In this document: positions 10,001 to 18,505 of the stretch, one piece after another
Layout of the letters: every line of letters begins with the position of its first letter
Numbering within the stretch: the stretch's first letter is position 1
Source of the DNA: Hyphomicrobium denitrificans 1NES1
Lineage (GTDB): Bacteria > Pseudomonadota > Alphaproteobacteria > Rhizobiales > Hyphomicrobiaceae
NCBI RefSeq assembly: GCF_000230975.2
Contig: NC_021172.1
Coordinates: 2,356,001-2,420,000, forward strand
Length of the DNA stretch: 64,000 nucleotides
Reading direction: 5' to 3'
Made by a program: the position numbers and the translations under genes
Notes under the pieces: model-generated
Database searches by the model: none
What the model saw: the letters and a program-made list of their open reading frames with translations, nothing else
What the model was told of the DNA's origin: nothing

Positions 10001-10623
10001 TCGTGTCTGCCAAACCGGATGCAGCGACGACATATGATGCGCCGTCGCCGCTCGCTGGAAATGCCGAGCATCGCTTCCTACGCGGAACGCTGACGCATGC
10101 GTTGCTGCAGCATCTGCCTGCCGTGGCGGTAAGTGACCGTGAACCGATTGCGGCAGCCTTTGTCGCCAAACGCGGCGCGATACTTCCGCGAAAAGCGCGC
10201 GCTGGCATCGTCCATGAGACACTGGCGATCCTATCGTCGTCGGACTTCGCTCCGCTGTTTGGACCTAATAGCATTGCCGAGGTTCCGATTGCCGCAGTTA
10301 TTCCGCGCCCGCAAGGCTCCGGCCCGGCGCTCGACCTGTCCGGCCAGATCGACCGACTCGCGGTAACGAAGGACGAGGTGCTGATCGTAGACTACAAGAC
10401 GAACCGGCCGCCTCCGTCGGACGTTCGATTTGTCGCGGATGCCTATCTTTACCAGCTTGCAGCCTACAGGCTGGCTCTCGGCGAGATTTATCCGGGTCGC
10501 CGGGTACGGGCCGCCCTGCTCTGGACCGATGGACCGCGCCTGATGGAAATCCCGCGGGACGTGCTCGACAGCTACCAGTCCCGGCTTTGGAGCTTAGACA
10601 TTCAAAGTCTTGACGGTCTGTAA
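7030..10623 (+). CDS. addA: ATP-dependent helicase/nuclease subunit AddA
   Basis: A 1197-residue UvrD/Rep-type superfamily 1A helicase with a C-terminal RecB-like nuclease, partner of AddB. Visible motifs are Walker A ANAGTGKT (Lys41), LVDEAQDTSPEQW (motif II), VGDEKQSIYSFQGADP (motif III), VRVMTVHGAKGLEAP (motif V), LLYVAMTRARDRLY (motif VI) and the nuclease motif LIVDYKTNRP near residue 1125. Translation starts at GTG 7030, which overlaps the addB stop as GTGA. This implies translational coupling and equal subunit supply. Length and order of motifs are normal for the family. Confidence 0.95.
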   Translation: MNLETKRLSLDALRQDTDRHQRNAADPLASAWVKANAGTGKTHVLTLRVLRLLLAGTSPEKILCLTYTKAAAAEMSRRVFDRLAGWVTADDATLEKEIGKVTGGEVSREMLELARRLFANAIETPGGLKVQTIHAFAERLLQRFPLESGVPPDFKILDDASAKELKARVIEQTLLDATSASEAPLGRALDVIVRYATDAQFEKLISNAVEERRWLDVAHRRKPGSSVTLEDVSAIETYLRRSLGVRAAIAVEDLHKECACVLSDNDLRELTVHLATGKASDTGYVPTLQMAAELADAQRRSEALSGYFLTAGGDPRKTLMTKALSSDKPGLNDRCLAAQQRFVALTSELKALTLIECSMALCAFAGIILQRYTEARRSAGALDFDDLILKTKSLLEGEGGQAQWVLYKLDGGLDHILVDEAQDTSPEQWEIVKALAHEFFAGAGTRDGSPRTVFAVGDEKQSIYSFQGADPKMFADAGTRFAALARDAGLVWKPIELTMSFRTVTPVLAAVDAVFADAEKTPGLTAGGPPPKHNAIRLGHAGLVEMWPTEKPDELAAADPWAPLSDTSERSPANRLAERIADTIRGWLDRGERLASQGREIRAGDILILVRKRNPFAVPMVAALKRRGIAVAGSDRIALTDQIAVQDLMALGDFLILPEDDLALATVLKGPIFNFDDDDLLAIAPGRQNKTLWSALLDNTEAKPAYKAAAETLKRWRAKADFTPPFEFFSSVLDRDGAREKMLHRLGPEAADVIDEFLDLALSYDDGTPPSLTQFLAELRAIEPEVKRDMDHGRDEVRVMTVHGAKGLEAPIVFLPDTCTTASGDISAASLVRLSHLPRPDHIPEPVVWTVKGTSRIEAVSEARRRREAREHEERNRLLYVAMTRARDRLYIAGFEGKKGRADFCWYEAISEALLPVAREIDTGDGRKVWRIETTQTAEAERPRGEKARQLENMERPSFALQRAQPEPKLSIPLAPSRLEPYAPDAEGEPIVSAKPDAATTYDAPSPLAGNAEHRFLRGTLTHALLQHLPAVAVSDREPIAAAFVAKRGAILPRKARAGIVHETLAILSSSDFAPLFGPNSIAEVPIAAVIPRPQGSGPALDLSGQIDRLAVTKDEVLIVDYKTNRPPPSDVRFVADAYLYQLAAYRLALGEIYPGRRVRAALLWTDGPRLMEIPRDVLDSYQSRLWSLDIQSLDGL

Positions 10624-10719
10624 CGGAGTACCTACCTCTGGGGTCGGTTTTTGAGCAACGCGCGAGCGATGCTGAGGGTCCCGGCTCCCATCCCCCGGTC
10701 CGGAAATGGAGAAATATCA

Positions 10720-11052
10720 ATGGCTAATGCAGTAACAGACGCAAGCTTCGATGATGAAGTCCTAAAGTCGAATGAGCCGGTTCTCGTCGACTTCCACGCT
10801 GTGTGGTGCGGGCCCTGCAAAGCCATGGCTCCCGCGCTGGATCAGGTCGCGAAAGAGATGACGGGCAAGGTCAAGGTCGTCAAAGTCGACGTCGATGAGA
10901 ACCCGCGCGTCACCGGCACCTACGGTATCCGCGCCATGCCGACGTTGCTGATCTTCAAGGGCGGCAAGGTCGCGGCACAACATACCGGCGCGATCGTGCA
11001 AAAGAAGAAACTCGAAGACTGGATCAATTCAAGCGTCGCAGCCGCCGTATAA
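10720..11052 (+). CDS. trxA: Thioredoxin
   Basis: A 110-residue single-domain thioredoxin, the cytosolic protein disulphide reductant used by ribonucleotide reductase and others. The active-site motif is VWCGPCK, followed by the conserved cis-Pro segment IRAMPTLLIFKGG. The start at 10720 has a GGAG about 9 bases upstream; the open frame upstream of it does not look like thioredoxin. It lies 96 bp after addA, a usual neighbour in this order, and is followed by a strong terminator. Confidence 0.96.
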   Translation: MANAVTDASFDDEVLKSNEPVLVDFHAVWCGPCKAMAPALDQVAKEMTGKVKVVKVDVDENPRVTGTYGIRAMPTLLIFKGGKVAAQHTGAIVQKKKLEDWINSSVAAAV

Positions 11053-11078
11053 TTGCTCGCGGCTCTTACGGAATAAGG

Positions 11079-11110
11079 AAGACCCCGTGCGGAACGGGGT
11101 CTTTTCTTTT
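11079..11110 (+). terminator. Rho-independent terminator after trxA
   Basis: A perfect 10-bp stem (AAGACCCCGT / ACGGGGTCTT) with a 5-base loop, running into a T-rich tract. It closes the addAB-trxA transcription unit just before the convergent isochorismatase gene. Confidence 0.9.
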
Positions 11111-11134
11111 GCGGAGCTCCAGACGTCTTTGAGA

Positions 11135-11734
11135 CTAATTCGCGATGTCGTCCACGCTTGGAACGACGACTGCGAAAATGTCGTGCAGAGCCGTCAGGCT
11201 CGCTTCGTGCAAGTCTTTGGCTAACGTAACGCCGCCCGTCGGGCTCGGCAGCGACCGCGTCGCCGTGGCATTGCCGACGACGGTCGCGCGATAGCCGTGA
11301 TTGAAAGCCGCCCGTGCCGTCGAGTTGACGCAGACATGCGTCATGAAGCCGACGAGCGCGACGTCTTCGACGCCATAACCTTTGAGCAGCTCGTCGAGGT
11401 TCGTCTTCTCAAATGAGCTTGGATAATTCTTTACGACGACAGGCTCGCCGTCGCGCGGCTTCACGACGTCCGCGATGGCCCCAATGCGATTGTTCACATC
11501 ATAAGGAGAGCCGGCGCCAGCATCGTGCTGGATATGGATGACCGGTCGCCCTGCATTGCGATAGCGGGCAAGAAGCGTCTCGCATTGGACGAGCGCCGGT
11601 TCGACGCCCTCAAGCTGCATGATGCCCTCGCGATAAGTGTTCTGGCAATCGATGAGGACCAGAGCAGATTTGCCAACAGTCGTCGGTGTGTTGCCCAGCC
11701 CCGTGATCTCGCGAAGGGTCTTCGAAGCAGACAT
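11135..11734 (-). CDS. Isochorismatase-family cysteine hydrolase
   Basis: A 199-residue cysteine hydrolase of the isochorismatase superfamily. The catalytic triad can be read as Asp29 (LVLIDCQN), Lys102 (VVVKNYPSSF) and Cys135 (FMTHVCVNSTARAA). Family members hydrolyse amides or vinyl ethers such as nicotinamide, N-carbamoylsarcosine or isochorismate; the substrate here cannot be read from sequence. It follows the DUF779 and aldehyde dehydrogenase genes on the same strand, so it may belong to that accessory block. The N-terminal stretch before LIDCQN is of normal length. Confidence 0.85.
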   Translation of the reverse strand: MSASKTLREITGLGNTPTTVGKSALVLIDCQNTYREGIMQLEGVEPALVQCETLLARYRNAGRPVIHIQHDAGAGSPYDVNNRIGAIADVVKPRDGEPVVVKNYPSSFEKTNLDELLKGYGVEDVALVGFMTHVCVNSTARAAFNHGYRATVVGNATATRSLPSPTGGVTLAKDLHEASLTALHDIFAVVVPSVDDIAN

Positions 11735-11789
11735 TCGGCACTTCCTTGATGATTTGCTTTTTCTTTATCAAACTCAGCTTTGCCCACCA

Positions 11790-12218
11790 CTAAACCGGCG
11801 GATGCTCGGCACCTGTCGGCGGCGGTCCAAGTGCATCGAGTTCATCACTCTCGGCGTCGGTAAAGACGCGCGACCTCGTCAGAAAGCGCACGCCTTCGGG
11901 CGACTCGACAGAAAACCCAGAGCCGCGCCCCGGTACGACATCAATGATCAGATGCGTATGTTGCCAATATTCGAATTGCGATCGGCCCATGTAGAACGGC
12001 TGGCCGGCGATCTCGCCCATATAGACGTCCTGCGCGCCGACTTTGAATTCCTTGCGCGGATAGCACATCGGCGAACTGCCGTCGCAGCAGCCTCCCGACT
12101 GATGGAAAAGCAACGGCCCGTGAAGTCCTTCAAGCTTCTTAATAAGGTCCAGTGCCGTCTGAGTGCATGAAACTCGTGACGCCGTAGTCTTCGGCTTTTC
12201 TGGTGTTACAACGGACAT
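11790..12218 (-). CDS. DUF779 protein, Cys-containing copy
   Basis: A 142-residue DUF779 protein. The family has no proven reaction but is repeatedly found beside NAD-dependent acetaldehyde dehydrogenases, as here. It has the core GPLLFHQSGGCCDGSSPMC, with three cysteines, and a C-terminal IDVVPGRGSGFSVESPEGVRF segment. The start at 12218 is preceded by GGAGGA; the open frame upstream of it is not conserved-looking. A second, shorter DUF779 protein is encoded just upstream on the same strand, giving a tandem pair. Confidence 0.82.
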   Translation of the reverse strand: MSVVTPEKPKTTASRVSCTQTALDLIKKLEGLHGPLLFHQSGGCCDGSSPMCYPRKEFKVGAQDVYMGEIAGQPFYMGRSQFEYWQHTHLIIDVVPGRGSGFSVESPEGVRFLTRSRVFTDAESDELDALGPPPTGAEHPPV

Positions 12219-12299
12219 GCGTATCCTCCGACAATGCATCGTGTATCGTGCCGAACCCTCCAGAACCGACTGGAGCGAGATCATCGGCGTCGACCCACA

Positions 12300-12674
12300 C
12301 TAATTCTTCTCTTCCTTGATATGATCCGAGCAGGCCTTCTCTGCAACCGGCATTAAGGAGAAGCGTTTCCCCGGCGCCGCGGCAATCGAAAAACCGATAG
12401 CGGGACCGGCAGCAACATCCAGGACGTATGCTTGGGCACGGCACGCGATGCTGCCCTCCCGATCTTCCATCTCATAGATCGGAATGCCCTCAACCTCGCC
12501 GAGCAGATGATCGCGCTCTCCGAGCCGCAATGCCTGTGCCGGAAGACAGATTGGATATTGCCGCCCTCCAACTCGGCCGCCGCTCGTGTGGAACATCAGC
12601 GGTCCGTGCTCCTTCGCCAGGCGTAGCAACGCAGCGCATGCTTCAGGAGTGGCTGAGATTCGCACTGAGGGCAT
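12300..12674 (-). CDS. DUF779 protein, Cys-poor paralogue
   Basis: A 124-residue paralogue of the next DUF779 protein, sharing HGPLMFHTSGG and the C-terminal VAAGPAIGFSIAAAPGKRFSL. The CC pair of its partner is replaced (GGRVGGRQYPIC), leaving only the last cysteine of the cluster. It might therefore be a structural partner or have lost a metal or thiol function; that is inference. The start at 12674 has GAGAGG upstream. It lies between the aldehyde dehydrogenase terminator and the other DUF779 gene. Confidence 0.75.
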   Translation of the reverse strand: MPSVRISATPEACAALLRLAKEHGPLMFHTSGGRVGGRQYPICLPAQALRLGERDHLLGEVEGIPIYEMEDREGSIACRAQAYVLDVAAGPAIGFSIAAAPGKRFSLMPVAEKACSDHIKEEKN

Positions 12675-12738
12675 TCGAACCTCTCTCGGTGCAGTTACGG
12701 ATGGATATGGCGATCCAAAACCAAAGAGACAAAACGAA

Positions 12739-12773
12739 AGCGGGGCGCATCCGCTTGCCGAATGCGCCCCGCT
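12739..12773 (-). terminator. Terminator after aldehyde dehydrogenase
   Basis: A perfect 12-bp stem (AGCGGGGCGCAT / ATGCGCCCCGCT) with an 11-base loop. On the minus strand it is followed by TTTCGTTTTG, so it should terminate the aldehyde dehydrogenase message before the DUF779 pair. Confidence 0.8.
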
Positions 12774-12796
12774 CAAAGCTCTCACCTGCGAAAGCC

Positions 12797-14317
12797 TCAG
12801 AAGAAGCCGAGCGCCTTCGGGCTGTAGCTGACGAGCAGGTTCTTCGTCTGCTGATAGTGATCGAGCATCATCTTGTGCGTTTCGCGGCCGATACCCGACA
12901 TCTTGTAGCCACCGAACGCAGCATGCGCAGGATAGGCGTGATAGCAGTTGGTCCAGACGCGGCCGGCCTGGATGCCTCGGCCTATGCGATAGGCGCGCGT
13001 GCCGTTGCGGGTCCAGACGCCTGATCCGAGACCATAGAGCGTGTCGTTGGCGATCGCGAGCGCTTCCGCATCGTCCTCGAAGGTCGTGACCGCAAGGACG
13101 GGTCCAAAAATTTCTTCCTGGAAGACGCGCATCTTGTTGTGGCCTTCAAGAACCGTCGGTTCGACGTAATAGCCCGACGATAGCTCGCCGCCGAGGTTGG
13201 CGCGCTTGCCGCCCGTCAACACGCGCGCACCCTCGCCCTTGCCGATCTCGATGTAACTCAAAATCTTCTCAAGCTGATCGTTCGAGGCCTGAGCGCCGAT
13301 CATCGTGGTGGCATCCATCGGATGGCCCTGTTTGATCTTCACGACACGCTGCAAAGCCCGTTCCATGAATTTCTCATAAATCGAACGCTGGATCAGCGCG
13401 CGGCTCGGGCAGGTGCAAACTTCACCCTGGTTCAGGGCGAACATCGTGAAGCCTTCGAGGCACTTGTCGAAGTATTCGTCGTCCGCGTCCATCACGTCCG
13501 CGAAGAAGATGTTCGGCGACTTGCCGCCGAGCTCCAGCGTGCACGGGATTATGTTTTCCGATGCATACTGCATGATCAAGCGGCCGGTCGTCGTCTCGCC
13601 GGTGAAGGCGATCTTCGCGATGCGCTTGTTCTGAGCGAGGGGCTTACCCGCTTCGACGCCAAAGCCATTGACGACATTGAGGACGCCTTCGGGAAGAAGA
13701 TCGCCGATGATGTCCATCAGAACCATGATCGACATCGGCGTCTGCTCGGCAGGTTTCAGGATCACGCAGTTGCCAGCGGCAAGCGCAGGCGCGAGCTTCC
13801 AAACCGCCATCAACAGCGGGAAGTTCCATGGAATGATCTGGCCGACGACACCGAGCGGTTCATGGAAATGATACGCGATCGTATCGTGATCGATCTCGGA
13901 AATCGAACCTTCCTGTGCTCGCAGGCAGCCAGCGAAATAACGGAAATGATCGACCGCGAGCGGCAAGTCGGCGTGCGTTGTCTCGCGGATCGGCTTGCCG
14001 TTGTCGATCGTCTCGACGAGCGCCAGAACGTCCAGGTTCTCTTCCATCCTCGTCGCGATCTTCGCCAGGACGCGAGCCCGCGCTGCCGGAGAAGTGTTGC
14101 CCCAGGACTCACGGACTTTGTGAGCGGCATCAAGAGCTAGTTCGATGTCCTCAGCTGTCGAGCGCGCAATTTCGCAAACGGGCTGACCGGTAATCGGAGT
14201 GACGTTCGTAAAATACTGTCCACGAACAGGGGCGACCCACTTGCCTCCGATGAAGTTGTCGTAGCGAGCCTTGATGACTTGCCGGCCTTTAAGTTTATCC
14301 ATCGCAACATGCTGCAT
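12797..14317 (-). CDS. NAD-dependent aldehyde (acetaldehyde) dehydrogenase
   Basis: A 506-residue aldehyde dehydrogenase of the ExaC/AldB type, which oxidises acetaldehyde and similar aldehydes to acids with NAD. Catalytic residues are visible as Glu262 ([11 protein letters not shown]) and Cys301 ([10 protein letters not shown]). The cofactor-binding segment is FTGETTTGR. The start ATG at 14317 has GGAGGAGAT just upstream. The DUF779 genes downstream are typical companions of this enzyme. In a methylotroph or alcohol oxidiser it would act after a PQQ- or NAD-dependent alcohol dehydrogenase. It is followed by a strong terminator. Confidence 0.92.
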   Translation of the reverse strand: MQHVAMDKLKGRQVIKARYDNFIGGKWVAPVRGQYFTNVTPITGQPVCEIARSTAEDIELALDAAHKVRESWGNTSPAARARVLAKIATRMEENLDVLALVETIDNGKPIRETTHADLPLAVDHFRYFAGCLRAQEGSISEIDHDTIAYHFHEPLGVVGQIIPWNFPLLMAVWKLAPALAAGNCVILKPAEQTPMSIMVLMDIIGDLLPEGVLNVVNGFGVEAGKPLAQNKRIAKIAFTGETTTGRLIMQYASENIIPCTLELGGKSPNIFFADVMDADDEYFDKCLEGFTMFALNQGEVCTCPSRALIQRSIYEKFMERALQRVVKIKQGHPMDATTMIGAQASNDQLEKILSYIEIGKGEGARVLTGGKRANLGGELSSGYYVEPTVLEGHNKMRVFQEEIFGPVLAVTTFEDDAEALAIANDTLYGLGSGVWTRNGTRAYRIGRGIQAGRVWTNCYHAYPAHAAFGGYKMSGIGRETHKMMLDHYQQTKNLLVSYSPKALGFF

Positions 14318-14535
14318 CGCAGATCTCCTCCGATTGATTGTTTGCTTTGGGGCAGCTTCTTGGGCGAAGTGATAACCCAGGCGCGCCTTGTCAAGCCATA
14401 GCGGCGGTCTTGTTCATTAGTAGGGCCAGCCATACGCCAGCAGTCGCCACAGCGCCGCGGTCCGAAAAGATCAGCACCCGCTCACTCCACATTAGGACGC
14501 TTTACGCCAGCGCGTAAGCAGTTCGCTAAGCGACG

Positions 14536-15885
14536 CTATTGTGACGGCTGCTGGAGAGAAAGAACATGGCCTGCAAGATAGAGTGAACCGCAAATCAAGA
14601 CCCGCTTCGGCCCCTTGGGCAGTGCAGCAATCGTTTGCAGCGCATCAATCACGTTTTCGCGATCCGTTGCCTGCATTCCCGCTGCCCGCGCAATCTCAGC
14701 GAGATTTTCCTGGGTATGAGGTGCCTCATGCGCGCCCGGGATCGGCACGGTGTAGATGGCACGGACAAGGCCCCGGAAGGGCGCCAGGAAGCCAAGCGCA
14801 TCCTTCTGCCCCATCATGCCGACCACAAGGTAGACGGGCTTCGGGGATTTCTCATCAAGGGCTGCAAGCGTGTCGGCAATCACGTCGCCAGCCGCGGGAT
14901 TGTGGCCGCCATCGAGCCAAAGCTCGGCCTCGTCCCCGAGAATTTTTGGCAACGGACCGGAGGATAGCCGCTGCATCCGGGCCGACCACTCGACCGTCCT
15001 GAGCCCGATTTCGATGGCTCTCTCATCAAGCCTCAACGAGGGAGTCCGTTCGCCGAGAACAAGGGCCGCGGCAACCGCGGTTCCGGCATTGCCGATTTGA
15101 TGTCTGCCGACGAGCGCCGGCAGCGGTAGATCGAGCAGATGGCCGTCACGTTGAACGACCAGGCGGCCTGTCTGTTCATAGGCATCGAAATCGCGGCCCC
15201 AGATAGTCAAATCCGCGCCGACCACCCGCGCGCGCGCTTCGATGACGGACAGGACCTCATTCGATTGCTGCGAAATGACACCAGCAACGCCGCGTTTCAG
15301 AATGCCTGCCTTTTCTGCCGCGATCTTACTGAGGGTGGGCCCGAGCTTCTCGGCGTGATCCATCGAGATCGGCGTGATGACGGTCAGTGCCGGCTCGGCA
15401 ATGACGTTTGTTGCATCGAGGCGACCGCCGAGACCGACTTCAAGCAGCAGAATGTCGGCGGGGCGTTCGGCGAATGCAAGAAATGCCGCCGCCGTCGTAA
15501 TCTCGAACTGGGTGATATCTTCGCCGTCATTCACGGCCTGCACCCGCATCAAAACATCGACGAGGGAGTCTTCGTCGATCGCTCGTGCCATACCGTCAGG
15601 GCCAGCGAGCACGATGCGCTCGTGGAAGCGCACGAGATGCGGCGACGTATAGACATGAACGCGCTTCCCCGCCGCCTCCATGAACGCGCGGAGGTATGCG
15701 GTGATGGACCCTTTGCCATTCGTGCCGGCAATATGGACGACGGGAGGCAGCTTGCGCTCCGGATGTCCGAGCTTGGCGAGCAAGCGTTCGACGCGGCCGA
15801 GAGACAAGTCGATGAGCTTCGGATGGAGAAGCATCAGATCGCCAAGCAGCGCGTCGCTCGACGGACGTGTCTTCGACGGGATCAT
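14536..15885 (-). CDS. folC: Bifunctional dihydrofolate/folylpolyglutamate synthase
   Basis: A 449-residue Mur-ligase-fold enzyme that adds L-glutamate to dihydropteroate and then to folates. The ATP-binding loop is HIAGTNGKGS, followed by YTSPHLVRFHERI, and the SMDHAEKLGPT and LDGGHNPAA motifs are present. It lies 37 bp after accD on the same strand, in the conserved trpFBA-accD-folC order. Length is normal. The start ATG at 15885 is the only in-frame start that keeps the usual N terminus. Confidence 0.95.
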   Translation of the reverse strand: MIPSKTRPSSDALLGDLMLLHPKLIDLSLGRVERLLAKLGHPERKLPPVVHIAGTNGKGSITAYLRAFMEAAGKRVHVYTSPHLVRFHERIVLAGPDGMARAIDEDSLVDVLMRVQAVNDGEDITQFEITTAAAFLAFAERPADILLLEVGLGGRLDATNVIAEPALTVITPISMDHAEKLGPTLSKIAAEKAGILKRGVAGVISQQSNEVLSVIEARARVVGADLTIWGRDFDAYEQTGRLVVQRDGHLLDLPLPALVGRHQIGNAGTAVAAALVLGERTPSLRLDERAIEIGLRTVEWSARMQRLSSGPLPKILGDEAELWLDGGHNPAAGDVIADTLAALDEKSPKPVYLVVGMMGQKDALGFLAPFRGLVRAIYTVPIPGAHEAPHTQENLAEIARAAGMQATDRENVIDALQTIAALPKGPKRVLICGSLYLAGHVLSLQQPSQ

Positions 15886-15922
15886 GATGATGGCGCTGCC
15901 GTGCTGTTGGATGTTTGCCTGA

Positions 15923-17008
15923 TCAGGCGCCGTGAGGCGCGTCTTTGACGTTTGGAGCTGACGCAGAAGCGGCGTCGTCGCGCCTCTTATCGGCCTTCCC
16001 CGGTTCGAAACGCTGGCTGTTCGGAACGACTTCCGGCTCGACGACAGCGCCCGTCTCTCGTGCAGCCGTCTCCACCACCTTGCTGTCGACCGTGGCGCCG
16101 TTCATGTACGGCTTGCCGTTCATCTTGTGCGCGTCTTTGGCTTTCGCCACCTGCGCGCCGCTCATCAGAAGTCTGCAGACACGCGATAATGTTTCGCGCA
16201 GTTGATGCCTATGCACGACCATGTCGACCATGCCGTGCGAAAGCAGATATTCGGCACGCTGGAAGCCATCCGGCAACTGCTCGCGGATTGTCTGCTGAAT
16301 GACGCGCGGGCCTGCAAAACAAATAAGTGCTCCGGGCTCCGCGATATGGATGTCTCCGAGCATTGCGTAAGACGCCGTAACGCCACCCGTCGTCGGATCG
16401 GTGAGCACGACGATATAAGGCAGTCGGGCGTCTTTGAGGCGCTGGACTGCTATCGTGGTGCGCGGCATCTGCATCAACGACAGGATGCCTTCCTGCATGC
16501 GCGCGCCGCCGGATGCCGCGAAAAGAATAAAGGGCGACTTCAACTCAACTGCGCGCAGCATACCGGTGATAAGCGCTTCGCCCGCGGCCATGCCGAGCGA
16601 GCCGGCCATGAAGCGGAAGTCTTGTACGGCAGCGACGACGGACTGGCCGTCGAGCAGGCCCTCGCCGACGAGAACGGCATCTTCGAGCTTCGTCGTCGCC
16701 TTGGCATCCTTCAGCCGGTCCGTGTATTTTCGCCCGTCGCGGAACTTGAGCGGATCCTGCTGAACGCTCGGAACGGAGACGACGCGATAGTCGCCGCCGT
16801 CGAACAGATGGTGGAGCCGCTGCGGCGAATCCATCCGCATGTGATAATTGGAACCGGGAACGACGAATTGGTTGGCCTCGAGGTCTTTGTAAAAGACCAT
16901 CTCTCCCGTCTCTGGGCACTTCACCCAGAGATTGTCCGGCACCTCACGCTTTGCTGTCGACAACAGCCCGCTAATCTTCGGGCGGACAACGTTGTTGATC
17001 CAATTCAC
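15923..17008 (-). CDS. accD: Acetyl-CoA carboxylase carboxyltransferase subunit beta
   Basis: A 361-residue beta subunit of the carboxyltransferase that forms malonyl-CoA for fatty acid synthesis. I take GTG 17008 as start: it gives the family N terminus (M)[11 protein letters not shown] and has GGAG about 10 bases upstream. A longer frame begins at 17065. Only one cysteine of the E. coli zinc ribbon remains ([17 protein letters not shown]); the other three are replaced, as in other alphaproteobacterial AccD. The crotonase-fold core with GGARMQEG and [16 protein letters not shown] is intact. Confidence 0.94.
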   Translation of the reverse strand: MNWINNVVRPKISGLLSTAKREVPDNLWVKCPETGEMVFYKDLEANQFVVPGSNYHMRMDSPQRLHHLFDGGDYRVVSVPSVQQDPLKFRDGRKYTDRLKDAKATTKLEDAVLVGEGLLDGQSVVAAVQDFRFMAGSLGMAAGEALITGMLRAVELKSPFILFAASGGARMQEGILSLMQMPRTTIAVQRLKDARLPYIVVLTDPTTGGVTASYAMLGDIHIAEPGALICFAGPRVIQQTIREQLPDGFQRAEYLLSHGMVDMVVHRHQLRETLSRVCRLLMSGAQVAKAKDAHKMNGKPYMNGATVDSKVVETAARETGAVVEPEVVPNSQRFEPGKADKRRDDAASASAPNVKDAPHGA

Positions 17009-17185
17009 TCGGGTAGGCTCCTCGTAGTCCGCTGCAGCATGCATACCGCCTTCGCGTGCGGGCACGATGGCAAGCTCTCGGCCGGCGGCTTCAATTTAGC
17101 GCCACACCTTCGGCCTGCGCTAGGGCACTGCACAAAAATGGGGGCGCAGCGGCGGCCTTCCAATAGAGCCAATCGCCCCGGGGTA

Positions 17186-18013
17186 CTAGTAGGCGCGCAA
17201 TGCTGAACTTAACTCTTTTACCAATTCCAGCACATCTTTGGTCGTCTTGGATGTCGCTTCGCCCTTTGCCCCCAGGGATTTTTCGATCCTCGAGACGAGT
17301 GCGGAGCCCACAACCACGCCATCTGCCGTCTGGCCAAGAGCGCGGGCCTGCTCGCCCGATTTAACACCAAATCCTACAACCACAGGCAGCGGCGTCGCGC
17401 TTTTAATCGCGCCAACGTGTTTCTGAACATCGTTTACTTCTGGAGCGGCAGCCCCTGTAATCCCAGTGATCGAGACATAGTAAACGAAACCGGAAGTATT
17501 GCTGAGCACCGCAGGCAGGCGCGCCTTGTCGGTTGTCGGAGTTGCCAGCCGGATGAAGTTGAGGCCAGCTCGAAGTGCAGGCAAGCAAAGCTCCTCGTCC
17601 GCCTCGGGCGGCACATCGACGACGATCAGGCCGTCAACACCGGCAGCCTTGGCATCCGCGATGAAGCGTCCGTTGCCGTAGACATAAATCGGGTTGTAGT
17701 AACCCATCAGCACGATCGGCGTTGCCGCGTCCTTGGCGCGGAAATCGCGCACCATTTGCAGCGTCTTGACCATCGTCTGGCCGCCCTTGAGCGCCCGCTG
17801 CGACGAGGCCTGGATCGCCGGGCCGTCTGCCATCGGGTCCGAGAACGGCATGCCAAGTTCGATGACGTCAGCTCCGGCATCCGCAAGTCCGCCCAGGATC
17901 GCCTTGCTCGTTTCAGGATCGGGATCGCCGGCCGTGATGAAGGTGATCAGCGCCGGACGCTTCTCTTTCTTCAGTGCCGCAAAGCGCGCATCGATGCGAG
18001 TGGTTTTGGTCAT
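17186..18013 (-). CDS. trpA: Tryptophan synthase alpha chain
   Basis: A 275-residue TIM-barrel subunit that cleaves indole-3-glycerol phosphate to indole, passed to TrpB. The catalytic Glu and Asp lie in [17 protein letters not shown] and [12 protein letters not shown]. The phosphate-binding GFGVKSGEQ and the VVGSALV segments are present. In most relatives trpA directly follows trpB. Here a DUF559 gene and its palindromic repeats sit between them, so trpA translation cannot be directly coupled to trpB. Confidence 0.96.
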   Translation of the reverse strand: MTKTTRIDARFAALKKEKRPALITFITAGDPDPETSKAILGGLADAGADVIELGMPFSDPMADGPAIQASSQRALKGGQTMVKTLQMVRDFRAKDAATPIVLMGYYNPIYVYGNGRFIADAKAAGVDGLIVVDVPPEADEELCLPALRAGLNFIRLATPTTDKARLPAVLSNTSGFVYYVSITGITGAAAPEVNDVQKHVGAIKSATPLPVVVGFGVKSGEQARALGQTADGVVVGSALVSRIEKSLGAKGEATSKTTKDVLELVKELSSALRAY

Positions 18014-18021
18014 GGCTGCAG

Positions 18022-18447
18022 TTACGCCCTCTCCCCGCCGGCGGGGAGAGGGTTGGGGTGAGGGGCGGCAGCTTGCTCGATCTTCAGTTCCGCCTTGCAG
18101 TTTAGCTCTGCCATGATCGTATCCAGCACACCGCTCAAGTTGGTTCGTACATTTTCATTCGACACGCGCATAACTTGGTATCCTGATCGTGCCAAGTATG
18201 TTTCGCGGGCACGATCCTCGATCTGCTCCTCCGCCGCTCCGTGCGTCGCACCGTCGACCTCTACCACCAGCTTCAATTCGCGATAGACAAAATCAGCGAA
18301 ATAGTCACCTATCGGCTCCTGACGGACGAACTTGAACCCGCCAAGCGATCGATTGCGCAAGGCCTGCCACAAGCTCTGCTCGGCGGCAACGTCCTTTGAC
18401 CTCAGCACGCGAGCGCGATTGGTTACCCAGGGCTTTGAACGTCTCAT
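18022..18447 (-). CDS. DUF559 (Vsr-like endonuclease fold) protein inserted in trp operon
   Basis: A 141-residue DUF559 protein. The family is related to very-short-patch repair endonucleases, and its biological role is unproven. The core shows [22 protein letters not shown], then [20 protein letters not shown] (Asp and Glu-x-Asp likely metal ligands) and [16 protein letters not shown]. The C-terminal residues [14 protein letters not shown] are encoded by the flanking palindromic repeat itself. It lies between trpB and trpA in the same orientation. I place the start at ATG 18447; the longer frame to 18468 runs into the other repeat. The gene and its repeats look like a mobile cassette. Confidence 0.85.
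   Translation of the reverse strand: MRRSKPWVTNRARVLRSKDVAAEQSLWQALRNRSLGGFKFVRQEPIGDYFADFVYRELKLVVEVDGATHGAAEEQIEDRARETYLARSGYQVMRVSNENVRTNLSGVLDTIMAELNCKAELKIEQAAAPHPNPLPAGGERA
18027..18069. repeat. Palindromic repeat, left flank of DUF559 cassette
   Basis: A perfect 26-bp palindrome at 18027-18052 (CCCTCTCCCCGCC and its complement) followed by TTGGGGTGAGGGGCGGC. The same consensus, inverted, is found at 18460-18502 on the other side of the DUF559 gene. This element type is widespread in proteobacterial genomes and gives PHPNPLP when translated. It overlaps the 3' end of the DUF559 gene. Confidence 0.85.
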
Positions 18448-18459
18448 TGTCCCACGGCC

Positions 18460-18502
18460 GCCCCTCACCCTAGCCCTCTCCCCGCGAAGAACGGGGAGAG
18501 GG
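18460..18502. repeat. Palindromic repeat, right flank of DUF559 cassette
   Basis: GCCCCTCACCCTAG followed by an imperfect palindrome, CCCTCTCCCCG, a 7-base loop and CGGGGAGAGGG. It is the inverted partner of the repeat at 18027-18069. It lies between the trpB stop at 18506 and the DUF559 start and could act as a partial terminator within the trp operon. Confidence 0.82.
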
Positions 18503-18505
18503 GAT

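Noticed and set aside
16202..17206. 334-codon plus-strand frame opposite accD
   Set aside because: No ribosome site or family-like sequence; it mirrors the well-identified accD.
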